From an uncultured Alteromonadaceae bacterium (GTDB lineage Bacteria; Pseudomonadota; Gammaproteobacteria; Enterobacterales; Alteromonadaceae), in assembly GCA_947501935.1 (NCBI GenBank), contig CANMXU010000023.1:21422-85421 (forward strand): a stretch of 64,000 bases of DNA. Reading direction: 5' to 3'. The notes under the pieces are model-generated. The model ran no database searches. It was not told the DNA's origin and worked only from the letters and a program-made list of their open reading frames with translations. Numbering within the stretch: the stretch's first letter is position 1; every line of letters begins with the position of its first letter. The position numbers and the translations under genes were made by a program. Positions 52,219-61,062 of the stretch are shown one piece after another.

Positions 52219-52971
52219 ATGAAAGTATTAGTACCCATTAAACGAGTTATTGACTACAACGTCAAAGTTCGCGTAAAACCAGACAATTCAAATGTTGATC
52301 TTGCTAATGTAAAAATGGCGATCAACCCTTTCTGTGAAATCGCGGTTGAAGAAGCTGTCCGTTTAAAAGAAGCTGGCACAGCCACTGAAATTATTGCTGT
52401 ATCTATTGGTGACAAGTCTTGCCAAGAGCAATTACGTACCGCATTAGCATTAGGTGCCGACAAAGCCATTCAAATTGATACCGACCAAAACCTTGACTCA
52501 TTAAATGTAGCTAAGTTATTACAAAAAGTGGTAGAAGCTGAGCAACCTCAATTAGTTATTCTTGGTAAACAGTCAATCGATAGCGACAATAACCAAACTG
52601 GCCAAATGCTTGCCGCCTTAACAGGTTTGCCGCAAGGTACTTTTGCTTCTGAAGTAAAGGTTGATGGCGATAAAGTTAATGTTACTCGTGAAATTGACGG
52701 CGGTTTACAAACTGTTGCTTTAAGCCTTCCAGCTATCGTAACTACCGATTTACGTTTAAATGAACCTCGTTATGCGTCATTACCTAATATTATGAAAGCC
52801 AAACGTAAGCCTTTAGAAGTGCAACCAGCGGCAGACTTTGGTATTGACCTTGCTCCACGTTCAACTTTAGTAAAAGTAAGCCCTCCTTCAGAACGTCAAG
52901 CGGGTATTGTGGTTGAATCAGTAGATGAATTAGTAGAAAAATTAAAGAATGAAGCGAAGGTGATCTCATGA
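52219..52971 (+). CDS. etfB: Electron transfer flavoprotein beta subunit
   Basis: This 250-aa protein has the family's start MKVLVPIKRVIDYNVKVRVKPDNSNVD, the AMP-binding region (GADKAIQIDTD, LVILGKQSIDSDNNQTGQMLAALTGLPQGTFASEV) and the recognition loop near VTREIDGGLQTVALSLPAIVTTDLRLNEPRYASLPNIMKAKRKP. It accepts electrons from acyl-CoA dehydrogenases together with EtfA. AGAGG precedes the ATG. It overlaps etfA by four bases. Confidence 0.98.
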   Translation: MKVLVPIKRVIDYNVKVRVKPDNSNVDLANVKMAINPFCEIAVEEAVRLKEAGTATEIIAVSIGDKSCQEQLRTALALGADKAIQIDTDQNLDSLNVAKLLQKVVEAEQPQLVILGKQSIDSDNNQTGQMLAALTGLPQGTFASEVKVDGDKVNVTREIDGGLQTVALSLPAIVTTDLRLNEPRYASLPNIMKAKRKPLEVQPAADFGIDLAPRSTLVKVSPPSERQAGIVVESVDELVEKLKNEAKVIS

Positions 52972-53894
52972 GTATTTTAGTATTTGCAGAGCACGACAAT
53001 AACACTTTAAAAGCTGATACCCTTAAAACGGTAGCTGCCGCTCAAGCCATTGGTGGCGATATTGATGTAGTTGTAGCGGGCCTTAATTGCCAAGCCGTTG
53101 CAGAAGCAGCCGCACAAATTAATGGCGTTAATAAAGTATTAGTTGCCGACAATGCTGCTTATGAACATCAGCTTGCTGAAAACGTAAGTTTATTAGTAAC
53201 TGAACTAGCCTCTGATTACAGCCATATTTTAGCAACGGCATTAACTACCGGCAAAAACTTTATGCCACGTGTAGCTGCGTTATTAGATGTTGCACAAATT
53301 TCAGATATTATCGCTGTAGAAAGTGCTGACACCTTTGTTCGCCCAATTTATGCAGGTAATGCGATTGCAACCGTGCAAAGTTTAGATAGCAAAAAAGTTA
53401 TCACTGTACGAACCACAGGGTTTGACGCAGTGGCTACTGACGGTAGCGCTGAAATTATTGCTATAGCTCAAGCAACTGACGCTGGAACTTCTAGTCACGT
53501 AAGCGATGAACTAACGGTTTCAGAACGTCCTGATTTAGGCGCAGCTGGTGTAGTTATTTCAGGTGGCCGTGGTATGCAAAATGGTGATAACTTCAAATTA
53601 CTTGAAGGCATTGCTGACAAACTTGGTGCTGCTATTGGTGCATCTCGTGCAGCAGTTGACGCCGGCTTTGTTCCGAACGACATGCAAGTAGGTCAAACAG
53701 GTAAAATTGTTGCCCCTGACTTATATATTGCCGTTGGTATTAGTGGTGCAATTCAGCATTTAGCTGGTATGAAAGATTCAAAAGTTATTGTAGCCATCAA
53801 TAAAGACCCAGAAGCACCTATTTTCCAAGTAGCCGATTACGGCATTGTTGGTGACTTATTTGACGTATTACCAGAGTTAGAAAGCAAACTATAG
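52968..53894 (+). CDS. etfA: Electron transfer flavoprotein alpha subunit
   Basis: This 308-aa protein has the C-terminal FAD-binding motif: VVISGGRGMQNGDNFKLLEGIADKLGAAIGASRAAVDAGFVPNDMQVGQTGKIVAPDLYIAVGISGAIQHLAGMKDSKVIVAINKD. The start overlaps the etfB stop (ATGA). The two subunits bind one FAD and one AMP. A terminator follows at 53937. Confidence 0.98.
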   Translation: MSILVFAEHDNNTLKADTLKTVAAAQAIGGDIDVVVAGLNCQAVAEAAAQINGVNKVLVADNAAYEHQLAENVSLLVTELASDYSHILATALTTGKNFMPRVAALLDVAQISDIIAVESADTFVRPIYAGNAIATVQSLDSKKVITVRTTGFDAVATDGSAEIIAIAQATDAGTSSHVSDELTVSERPDLGAAGVVISGGRGMQNGDNFKLLEGIADKLGAAIGASRAAVDAGFVPNDMQVGQTGKIVAPDLYIAVGISGAIQHLAGMKDSKVIVAINKDPEAPIFQVADYGIVGDLFDVLPELESKL

Positions 53895-53936
53895 CTTGTA
53901 TATAAAGCTTTAAGCTTTTAACTAACTTGATATAAT

Positions 53937-53964
53937 AAAACCACGCTCGTCGTGGTTTTCTTTT
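53937..53964 (+). terminator. Intrinsic terminator after etfA
   Basis: AAAACCACG, loop CTCGT, CGTGGTTTTCTTTT. Confidence 0.92.
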
Positions 53965-54013
53965 ATCTGCACTTTGATGAATTATCCACATTAAAAATTT
54001 TTAGGCCTAATGT

Positions 54014-54409
54014 ATGAAAAACAGTTTTTCTAACCTCAGTGATCTTGCTGCCGCTTTTGGTAAAGATCCCGAGAGTATTAAAAAAGAAGTGAATGATGAC
54101 TCGCTGGTTTATTCAACCGACGGTGGCCGCATTAAGCAACAACCGAAAAAAGCACAAGTAACGCCCAATGATGGCTTTGCCAGAGTACACAGAGAAACAA
54201 AAGGTAGAAAGGGCAAAGGGGTTATTGTTATTAGCGGTTTAGGGCTTGATACTCCTGCCCTAAAAGAACTGGCGAAAAAACTAAAAAAAACCTGTGGCAG
54301 TGGCGGTAGTGTGGTTGGTGAAACCATCGAAGTACAAGGTGACAAGCGTGACGTTATCAAAACCGTACTTGAAAAAAGTGGTTTTAAAGTGAAATTTGTA
54401 GGCGGCTAG
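54014..54409 (+). CDS. yciH: SUI1/eIF1-like translation factor YciH
   Basis: This 131-aa protein has a C-terminal SUI1 domain: VHRETKGRKGKGVIVISGLGL, LKELAKKLKKTCGSGGSVVGETIEVQGDKRDVIKTVLEKSGFKVKFVGG. The GKGV and CGSGGSV motifs are typical. The family checks initiation-codon selection on the ribosome; it is not essential in E. coli. It is convergent with the TyrR-like gene. Confidence 0.95.
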   Translation: MKNSFSNLSDLAAAFGKDPESIKKEVNDDSLVYSTDGGRIKQQPKKAQVTPNDGFARVHRETKGRKGKGVIVISGLGLDTPALKELAKKLKKTCGSGGSVVGETIEVQGDKRDVIKTVLEKSGFKVKFVGG

Positions 54410-54456
54410 TTTCCTCTTATTTAAGTAAACCTTAACTTTATACACAAGCTTTAATA

Positions 54457-56055
54457 TCAGCTTTTAATTGCATACTTTCTTAGCTTCATCGCTATTTTGT
54501 TATGAGAAACCTTTAACCGTTTAGCTAGCTTTCTTGTTGTCGGGTACATCGGCAATAGCTGAGTTAACAAGGTTTCTTCAAAATGTTCTTGAGCACTTTG
54601 CCAGTCTTTAAATTCGGGCGTATTTTCATCACAACTCATATTCCCATCACTGCTTGCATTTTTATTGCACTCAATTTCATCTGCTGCGGCTTTATTATTA
54701 CCCGAGGTATGCATAAGTCCAGACAGCGCCTCATTCAGTTCAGTAAGCTCAATCACTCCGCTTTTATTTAATGCAACAAGTCGAAATAAAATATTCTGTA
54801 ATTGCCTTACGTTACCCGGCCAAGGAGCCTTTTTCAAAAGAGCTAGTGCAGCCTCGCTGATTATGGGTTTGTCTTGATTAACCGGATTTATTTGCTGAGC
54901 TGAGTTTTCAACAAAATAATGCGCTAATAAAGCAATATCCTCAGCTCTAGCTCTTAATGGCAGAATAAATAAACTTAAAACATTTAACCGATAAAATAAG
55001 TCATCCCGAAAATGCTGCTGACTAAGCAGTTGCTCAAAGTTTTGGTGACTAGCACTAATAATACGTACATTCGCGGTTAGCTCTTTGGTTGATCCTAAGC
55101 GCCGAAAACGAAAGTCTTGTAAAAAGCGTAACAGTTTAGCTTGTAAGTAGGTCGACATTTCAGCGATTTCATCTAAAAAAATAGTGCCGCCTTCAGCCAA
55201 TTCAAATAACCCCGGCTTACCGCCCTTTTGTGCGCCGGTAAATGCTCCTTGGCTGTAACCAAAAAGCTCACTTTCCAATAAGTTTTCCGGCAGTGCTGCG
55301 CAGTTAATCGCTAAAAAAGACGACTTAGCGCGATCACTCGCTTGATGAATAGCACGTGCCACCAGCTCTTTACCTGTTCCTGTTTCGCCGTTAATTAGTA
55401 CAGGCAAGTCTAACTTGGCAAATCGCAAAACCTGCTCTTTAAGCGTTTGTATTTCTTGTGACTCGCCAATAATACTTTCAAGACTTTGCTCTTGCTCTGC
55501 TTGCAGCAAGGATATCTGCCGACCCAATGACTTCATACTGCGCAGCACGATAACCGCACCATTAATTTTATTATCAATAATCACCGGAGTCACCTCGGCT
55601 AAATATGGCTTGCCAGCAAAAGTAAGTGAGGTAGTTAACGACTTGTTTTGTAAAATAGTTTCAAAACAAGGTTCGATAAAATCATTAATATGACTAGTTT
55701 TAATGGTTGTATTCGTTGGCGAAATTAAAGCTTTAGCGGCATCGTTGAAAACGATAATTCTGCCGTCGGCGTCTATATCAATTAGTGGATCTGGCATTCT
55801 TGCTAATAAAGTTTGCAGATGATGAGCTTTCAGCTCTGTTGGTAAAAATTGTATTTCACTGCATGTGACAATATCGTCAATGGTTGATAATGAGCGCTTA
55901 ATATCAAGTAAGGAAAGTTTAGTTTCGTCGATATGCACATAGGTATAGGAAGACTGAACTTCTATTGCTTTTAAATTCCATGAGCGCTTAGCAAAAATTG
56001 CTAAGATCTCTTGACTGATCCCAACTCGATCAGACGATTGTATTTTTAAACGCAT
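54457..56055 (-). CDS. tyrR: TyrR-like aromatic amino acid regulator with intact GAFTGA loop
   Basis: This 532-aa regulator has an N-terminal ACT domain (about 1-70, MRLKIQSSDRVGISQEILAIF), a PAS domain (about 75-180, LARMPDPLIDIDADGRIIVFND), an AAA+ domain with Walker A GETGTGKE (223-230), GAFTGA (270-275) and Walker B TIFLDEIAEM, and a C-terminal helix-turn-helix (RKLAKRLKVSHNKIAMKLRKY). This is the TyrR/PhhR architecture. E. coli TyrR lacks a normal GAFTGA loop and acts with sigma-70; the intact loop here suggests that this protein can activate sigma-54 promoters. It is divergent from the methionine gamma-lyase gene, with TyrR-box-like and sigma-54-like sites between. Confidence 0.9.
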   Translation of the reverse strand: MRLKIQSSDRVGISQEILAIFAKRSWNLKAIEVQSSYTYVHIDETKLSLLDIKRSLSTIDDIVTCSEIQFLPTELKAHHLQTLLARMPDPLIDIDADGRIIVFNDAAKALISPTNTTIKTSHINDFIEPCFETILQNKSLTTSLTFAGKPYLAEVTPVIIDNKINGAVIVLRSMKSLGRQISLLQAEQEQSLESIIGESQEIQTLKEQVLRFAKLDLPVLINGETGTGKELVARAIHQASDRAKSSFLAINCAALPENLLESELFGYSQGAFTGAQKGGKPGLFELAEGGTIFLDEIAEMSTYLQAKLLRFLQDFRFRRLGSTKELTANVRIISASHQNFEQLLSQQHFRDDLFYRLNVLSLFILPLRARAEDIALLAHYFVENSAQQINPVNQDKPIISEAALALLKKAPWPGNVRQLQNILFRLVALNKSGVIELTELNEALSGLMHTSGNNKAAADEIECNKNASSDGNMSCDENTPEFKDWQSAQEHFEETLLTQLLPMYPTTRKLAKRLKVSHNKIAMKLRKYAIKS

Positions 56056-56085
56056 GTTAAGCCCTTCACTACTTAGTCTGTCAAT

Positions 56086-56103
56086 TGTAATAATTTTATT
56101 ACT
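56086..56103. promoter_or_regulatory. TyrR-box-like site 1
   Basis: TGTAATAATTTTATTACT is an 18-bp near-palindrome (seven-base arms GTAATAA/TTATTAC) with the length of the TyrR box TGTAAA-N6-TTTACA. It lies about 170 bp upstream of the sigma-54-like element. Confidence 0.5.
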
Positions 56104-56193
56104 GTCACTTAATTATTACAAAACTTCAGTCTTTTACCAAAGCAGGCCAGCCCAATAGCAATACCGCTTGGGTAAACAATCGTACACAGCATC

Positions 56194-56211
56194 TGTACTA
56201 TTTTTATTACA
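56194..56211. promoter_or_regulatory. TyrR-box-like site 2
   Basis: TGTACTATTTTTATTACA has TGTA/TACA half-sites with the 18-bp spacing of a TyrR box. It ends about 62 bp upstream of the sigma-54-like element. Confidence 0.5.
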
Positions 56212-56273
56212 AAGCTTAATCACGATAACAATAATAAAACATAAACCGTTGAAAAATAGTTATTTTATAAACA

Positions 56274-56289
56274 GGGCATTAGCCTTGCT
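56274..56289 (+). promoter_or_regulatory. Sigma-54-like promoter upstream of mgl
   Basis: GGGCATTAGCCTTGCT has GGCA at -24 and a perfect TTGCT at -12 with the proper spacing, about 86 bp before the ATG at 56375. It fits activation by the neighbouring GAFTGA-containing TyrR-like protein. Confidence 0.5.
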
Positions 56290-56374
56290 TAGTTAAGTTG
56301 TAGTAACGGTATCAATCATGTCGATAAAACAACAATAACGAGCTTTAAAGCCCTAATTCTCGATGAGGAATAAG

Positions 56375-57583
56375 ATGACAATCAGCAAGCACATAGAAAC
56401 TCAAGCGATCCACGCAGGTAGAATAAATGATGAGCAATTTGGTTCATTAGCAACGCCGCTTTATCAAACATCAACATTTATATTTGATAATGCTGAGCAA
56501 GGTGCAAGGCGCTTTGCTGGCGAAGAGGCAGGTTATATCTACTCTCGTTTAGGCAACCCTACTACCAGACAATTAGAGATGCGTGTGGCGGCTATGGAAG
56601 GCATGGCAGACGGCGCAGCTACTGCTACTGGCATGGGCGCAGTTTCTGCTGCGCTACTAGCGAATTTGCAATGTGGCGATCATATTATTTCATCAAATGC
56701 GGTTTATGGCTGCTCGTACGCATTAATAAGCCATATGCTTAAGAAGTTTGGTATACAAGCGACCTTTGTTGATATGAGCAAACCAGAACTAATTGAACAA
56801 GCGATTCAAGATAATACCAAAGTAATATTTTGTGAAACTCCGATAAATCCTAATTTAGTGGTTATTGATTTAACTGCTATCGCTCAAATCGCAAAAAAAC
56901 ACCAGCTGCTGTCAATTGTCGATAATACCTTTTTAACTCCGGTATTACAGCAACCCGCCAAGTTTGGTATCGACCTTATAGTGCACAGCGCGACTAAGTA
57001 TCTTAACGGCCATGGCGATGTAGTCGCTGGTATTATTTGTGGTAGTGAAGAAATGATCAGCCATATTAAAAATACCGCACTTAAAGATATTGGCGCAACT
57101 ATCAGCCCGCACGATGCTTGGCTAATTTTGCGTGGCTTGAAAACACTACCAATTCGTATGGAAAGGCATTGTAGTAATGCACAAAAAGTGGCTGAATTTT
57201 TAGAGAAACATGATGAGGTAAGGCAAGTTTATTACCCTGGTCTAGCTTCTCATTCAGGACATAAATTTATTGGTAAGCAAATGAGTGCCGCTGGTGGTGT
57301 TATTGCTTTTGAATTAGAGGCAAAACTAAATGAGGGTGCGTTTTTTATCAATCAGCTAAAATTATTTTCGATTGCGGTAAGTTTAGGTGATGCAGAGTCT
57401 TTAGTGCAGCACCCTGCATCTATGACTCATTCACCTTATAGCCAAGAAGAAAGATTGGCTGCCGGTATTAGCGACAGCTTAATTCGCATATCAGTAGGTT
57501 TAGAAAATAGTGACGATATAATTGCTGACTTAAAACAGTCGTTAGCGCAGCTTTCAAAACGTAAGAAAATAAAAGCGGCCTAA
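56375..57583 (+). CDS. mgl: Methionine gamma-lyase
   Basis: This protein of about 402 aa is of the Cys/Met-metabolism PLP family. K208 in the motif HSATKYLNGHGDVVAG binds PLP. Y111 and C113 in SSNAVYGCSYAL match the Tyr and the special active-site Cys (C116 in the Pseudomonas enzyme) that mark methionine gamma-lyases, which form methanethiol, ammonia and 2-oxobutyrate from methionine. Further signs are YSRLGNPTT, ATGMGAVSAALLA and SLGDAESLVQHPASMTHS. ATG 56375 with AGGA six bases upstream is preferred over 56363. Its position next to the TyrR-like gene suggests induction during amino acid catabolism. Confidence 0.9.
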   Translation: MTISKHIETQAIHAGRINDEQFGSLATPLYQTSTFIFDNAEQGARRFAGEEAGYIYSRLGNPTTRQLEMRVAAMEGMADGAATATGMGAVSAALLANLQCGDHIISSNAVYGCSYALISHMLKKFGIQATFVDMSKPELIEQAIQDNTKVIFCETPINPNLVVIDLTAIAQIAKKHQLLSIVDNTFLTPVLQQPAKFGIDLIVHSATKYLNGHGDVVAGIICGSEEMISHIKNTALKDIGATISPHDAWLILRGLKTLPIRMERHCSNAQKVAEFLEKHDEVRQVYYPGLASHSGHKFIGKQMSAAGGVIAFELEAKLNEGAFFINQLKLFSIAVSLGDAESLVQHPASMTHSPYSQEERLAAGISDSLIRISVGLENSDDIIADLKQSLAQLSKRKKIKAA

Positions 57584-57604
57584 CTACTGCGCCACTGCGT
57601 TTTT

Positions 57605-57652
57605 AAAAGTACTTGCTAGAAAGTTATCAGATTAATATTACTGAGTACTTTT
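57605..57652. terminator. Inverted repeat between mgl and HIT genes
   Basis: Nine-base arms AAAAGTACT (57605-57613) and AGTACTTTT (57644-57652) with a long loop; it overlaps the end of the HIT gene. It is a weak terminator candidate for either convergent gene. Confidence 0.3.
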
Positions 57653-58093
57653 GGGCGCTGCTGAAATAATAGCATTTAACTTAGGCACTAGTGCTGCTTT
57701 AATTGCTTGTACTTGCTCGCTTGAATATGGCGTTGACGCTTGTTGACCCCATATTGGCTTAGGCCAGCAGGCGTCGTTTTTAAAACGAACAACATGATGC
57801 ACATGTAATTGTGAAACCACATTACCTAACGCGGCAACATTCATTTTCTGCCCTGAAAATTCTTGCATAAGCAATTCACTTAACATGCTTGATTCATTTA
57901 AAAACTGCTGTTGCTGCTGCCAGTCAAGCTGATAAATATCTTCAACATTATCAACCCGAGGTACTAAAATAAACCAAGGATAGGCGCTGTCATTACACAG
58001 TAATAATTTACATAAAGGCAAATCAGTTAGTTCAAAACAGTCTTGCGCTAATTGCGGGTGTAATTGAAAATTTTCTGCATGTTCATCTGACAT
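57638..58093 (-). CDS. HIT-domain protein
   Basis: This 151-aa protein is of the histidine-triad family. The triad motif is QLHVHHVVR with H97, H99 and H100, a slight variant of H-x-H-x-H. Other family parts are LLCNDSAYPWFILVPRV and VAALGNVVSQLHVHHVVR, typical of the short proteobacterial HIT proteins. These are nucleotide hydrolases or transferases; the substrate is unknown. AAGGA precedes the ATG. It lies 23 bp after rbgA on the same strand. Confidence 0.9.
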   Translation of the reverse strand: MSDEHAENFQLHPQLAQDCFELTDLPLCKLLLCNDSAYPWFILVPRVDNVEDIYQLDWQQQQQFLNESSMLSELLMQEFSGQKMNVAALGNVVSQLHVHHVVRFKNDACWPKPIWGQQASTPYSSEQVQAIKAALVPKLNAIISAAPKSTQ

Positions 58094-58116
58094 TGTAAGT
58101 TCCTTATCCCAATTTT

Positions 58117-59049
58117 TTATCTTTTGTTTTTACGGCCACGGCCACGCGCTGCTTTTTTCGCTTCGCGAGCCGCAACTCGTTCAGCTTCTAGCTTTTCAAA
58201 GCGAACATTTTCTTCAATAACCATGTCTGGCTTTTCAAAGGTAATTGCACCTAGGGTTTTATCGCGAATTTCATTAATTAAGATTGCCGATGCTTTGTGA
58301 AAGTCAACTCGGCCGCCACTGCGTACACAGCCGCGTTTTTTACCTATGGCTTCAATTAAATCAACATCTTGCTCAGGTACGTCATCAAGCTTATAGCGAG
58401 TAACTAAACGCTCAGAGTAATTTTTCAATAAATAATCAGCAGCAAAACAGGCGATGTCTTCATGCTCAAACGCAGTATCTTTTACCGCGCCCGATACCGC
58501 TAAACGGTAGCCACTATTTTCATTAGCAATTTTTGGCCATAACATGCCTGGTGTATCAAAAAGATATAAACCTTCTTCCAAACGGATACGCTGTTGACCT
58601 TTAGTTACTGCCGGTTCATTACCCACCTTAGCTTTTGCTTTACCAACTAAAGTATTAATTAATGTAGATTTCCCTACATTTGGAATACCCATAATCACGG
58701 CATTAATTTGTTTGCCGGTTTGAACTTTATTTGGCACTAATTTTCGGATCAATGAGGGAATAAGTTTAGCGGTTGCTGAGTTATCTGTGGTTAAAGCAAT
58801 TGCTTTAACATTATGTTGCGACTCTAAATAATCTAGCCAAACTTGTGTTAACTCAGGATCAGCTAAATCGCTTTTATTTAGAATTTTGATCAGCGGTTTA
58901 TTCCCACGGATCTCAGTGATCATTGGGTTTTCACTGCTAAAAGGTAAGCGTGCGTCACAAACTTCAATCACAACATCAATTTGCGGAAGAATTTCTTTTA
59001 TTTCTTTTTGGGCTTTATGCATGTGCCCAGGAAACCAATTAATTGCCAT
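58117..59049 (-). CDS. rbgA: Ribosome biogenesis GTPase YlqF/RbgA
   Basis: This 310-aa circularly permuted GTPase has G4 NKSD (58-61), G1 GIPNVGKST (121-129), G3 DTPG (165-168) and the N-terminal INWFPGHMHKAQKEI typical of YlqF. RbgA acts late in 50S assembly. The basic C-terminal tail (ARGRGRKNKR) is consistent with rRNA binding. It lies upstream of the HIT gene on the same strand. Confidence 0.95.
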   Translation of the reverse strand: MAINWFPGHMHKAQKEIKEILPQIDVVIEVCDARLPFSSENPMITEIRGNKPLIKILNKSDLADPELTQVWLDYLESQHNVKAIALTTDNSATAKLIPSLIRKLVPNKVQTGKQINAVIMGIPNVGKSTLINTLVGKAKAKVGNEPAVTKGQQRIRLEEGLYLFDTPGMLWPKIANENSGYRLAVSGAVKDTAFEHEDIACFAADYLLKNYSERLVTRYKLDDVPEQDVDLIEAIGKKRGCVRSGGRVDFHKASAILINEIRDKTLGAITFEKPDMVIEENVRFEKLEAERVAAREAKKAARGRGRKNKR

Positions 59050-59129
59050 GATGATACTATTTAACTACGAGAATAATTAGCGAAGATTCTAACAATTATC
59101 GCCACTATAAACACTACAAATAAGCATGC

Positions 59130-60065
59130 TTAATAAAAAACACTGACCACATGCCCTAATTTTTCTTGGGTGATGGTTTTTAGTTCTTCCGTAAATTGTT
59201 TAAATAAGTTTCTATTAGGTGAAGTTTTTCGCCAAGCCACCAAGTGACGACGGCTCATTTTATAATCAGATAAGCGAATAACTTTAAGTTCATCAGGCTT
59301 GTGTAATTCAGACAAAATATATAAGTCGGGTAGAAAAGCAATGCCCATGCCCATAATAACCATTTGCCTTAAAGCATCTAAACTAGAGCCTTCAAAATCA
59401 TGCAGTACTTGCGCATTCGCTAAGTTACATAGTGCGTTAACTTGATGATGCAACGGATGATTTCGGTCTAATGATAAAACTTGCTCATGAGCAAGTGCAC
59501 TCATTTCGATACTGTCGTAACAAGCAAGTGGGTGGTTAGTCGGTACAACAAGTTTAACTTCTTCTTCAAACAGCGGCATTACCGTTACTTCATTAATACG
59601 GAGAACTTGTGGTGCGATAATGAAATCAAGCTTACCTTGCAATAAACCTTCTTCAAGATCATTTGGCGAACGTTCTCGAATATACAAGCGTAATGAGTCA
59701 TGCACTTTACTCATTTTCGGTACTACAAAAGGTAAATAATAAGGCCCTAATGTACCGCTTACTCCTAAAGTGTAAGTGCTATCAAAGCCACTTTCTTGTG
59801 TACTCGCTTGCTGTACTAATGCCGACATTTCTTCAACTACCCGGCGTGCTTGGGGTAGTAATTGCCTGCCCTGTACCGATATTTTAGTACCGTGGCGTGA
59901 ACGTTCAAATAACTGCTGATTTAAACTACTTTCTAAAGCAGCTATTTGGCTAGTTAAAGTTGGTTGACTTACACTCAGCCTGTCGGCTGCACGTCTGAAG
60001 TGGCCAAAGTCGGCAACAGCAATAAAATACTCAAGCTGTCGAATTGTTGGTTTAAATTTTTCCAT
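59130..60065 (-). CDS. OxyR-like LysR-family regulator
   Basis: This protein of about 311 aa has an N-terminal winged HTH (LEYFIAVADFGHFRRAADRLSVSQPTLTSQIAALE) and a LysR effector domain (GVSGTLGPYYLPFVVPKM). The whole protein is close to OxyR, but the peroxide-reactive Cys (C199 in E. coli) aligns with P204 and only the resolving-type Cys (C213) remains, so it is unlikely to sense peroxide by the standard disulfide switch. ATG 60065 is preferred over TTG 60098. It is divergent from the carbonic anhydrase/SulP genes, its probable targets. Confidence 0.88.
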   Translation of the reverse strand: MEKFKPTIRQLEYFIAVADFGHFRRAADRLSVSQPTLTSQIAALESSLNQQLFERSRHGTKISVQGRQLLPQARRVVEEMSALVQQASTQESGFDSTYTLGVSGTLGPYYLPFVVPKMSKVHDSLRLYIRERSPNDLEEGLLQGKLDFIIAPQVLRINEVTVMPLFEEEVKLVVPTNHPLACYDSIEMSALAHEQVLSLDRNHPLHHQVNALCNLANAQVLHDFEGSSLDALRQMVIMGMGIAFLPDLYILSELHKPDELKVIRLSDYKMSRRHLVAWRKTSPNRNLFKQFTEELKTITQEKLGHVVSVFY

Positions 60066-60215
60066 AGACAACCACTGATAGAAAATAACTATCACCAATT
60101 ATCAATTACCTCTATTGAACTATCAATAGCTAATAGGCATTATCGTTGCAAATGTTGAGCGCATTTAACTTTTTTAGCTCATTTTCCATAACTTATGTTG
60201 TTTAAAGGTAAAATT

Positions 60216-60866
60216 ATGAAACACATCATCAAAGGCGTTATTGATTTCCAAAAGCATGCTTTCCCTGAACGTGCAGCGCTATTTAATAGTTTAGCTTCTA
60301 GCCAAAACCCTGAAGTACTTTTTATCACTTGTTCTGATTCTCGTATCGATCCTAATTTAGTTACCCAATCACACCCCGGCGATTTATTTATTTGTCGAAA
60401 TGCCGGTAATGTAATTCCTCCCCACTCTAACGCAACTGGCGGCATGACGGCATCAATTGAATACGCAGTAGCAGTATTAGGTGTTCAAGACATTATTATT
60501 TGTGGTCACACAGATTGTGGTGCAATGAAGGGCGCATTAAATATTGAAGGCTTAACAGATTATCCGCATGTGAAAGAATGGCTTGGACACTGTCGCGGCG
60601 CTGTTGAAGTGATCAAGGAACGCCATGGCTGTGCTGATCATCAACACTTAGATGAGCTCACTGAAGAAAATATTCTATTACAAATACAGCATTTAAAAAC
60701 CCACCCAGCAGTAGTTGCTAAATTGTCGAGCGGTAAGGTAAAGCTTCATGGTTGGATTTATCGCATTGAAACTGGCGATATCGCTTGTTACGACGAAAAA
60801 AGTCACTCTTTCATTACCTTCGATGAATTATATGCTGAAACCATTGCTGATGTGGTTAACACCTAA
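60216..60866 (+). CDS. can: Beta-class carbonic anhydrase
   Basis: This protein of about 216 aa converts CO2 and bicarbonate. Zinc ligands are C39, H98 and C101, with the D41/R43 pair, in FITCSDSRIDP and CGHTDCGAMKGAL. Other motifs are FICRNAGNVIPPH and GGMTASIEYAVAVLGVQDIIICGH. ATG 60216 with AAAGGT is preferred over 60195. It precedes a SulP transporter by about 200 bp, and the two often act together in bicarbonate uptake. A LysR regulator is divergent. Confidence 0.96.
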   Translation: MKHIIKGVIDFQKHAFPERAALFNSLASSQNPEVLFITCSDSRIDPNLVTQSHPGDLFICRNAGNVIPPHSNATGGMTASIEYAVAVLGVQDIIICGHTDCGAMKGALNIEGLTDYPHVKEWLGHCRGAVEVIKERHGCADHQHLDELTEENILLQIQHLKTHPAVVAKLSSGKVKLHGWIYRIETGDIACYDEKSHSFITFDELYAETIADVVNT

Positions 60867-60933
60867 CATCAATTATTTTTACCAGAAGTAATATTTCCAA
60901 AGATTAATTTCCATTTTTACTCGTTCACAAAAA

Positions 60934-60976
60934 CGCCTGTCCGGTTTTAAACATTAAAGCCATCTTCTGACAGGCG
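60934..60976. repeat. Inverted repeat between carbonic anhydrase and SulP genes
   Basis: Exact arms CGCCTGTC (60934-60941) and GACAGGCG (60969-60976) with a 27-bp spacer; a small hairpin GCCAGA-AGAG-TCTGG follows near 61024-61038, just before the SulP ribosome binding site. There is no T-tract. It may be a leader structure or attenuator-like element. Confidence 0.4.
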
Positions 60977-61062
60977 AACATTTAGAAAACGAGCTCCCCA
61001 TAATTTGCAAAATAAAGTTTTGTGCCAGAAGAGTCTGGGCAAAATTTAAATAAGAGAGTTTT

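Larger units (their letters stand above)
56056..56374. promoter_or_regulatory. Control region between tyrR-like gene and mgl
   Basis: This 319-bp region holds two TyrR-box-like sites and one sigma-54-like element (annotated separately). No small ORF was found. Confidence 0.5.
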
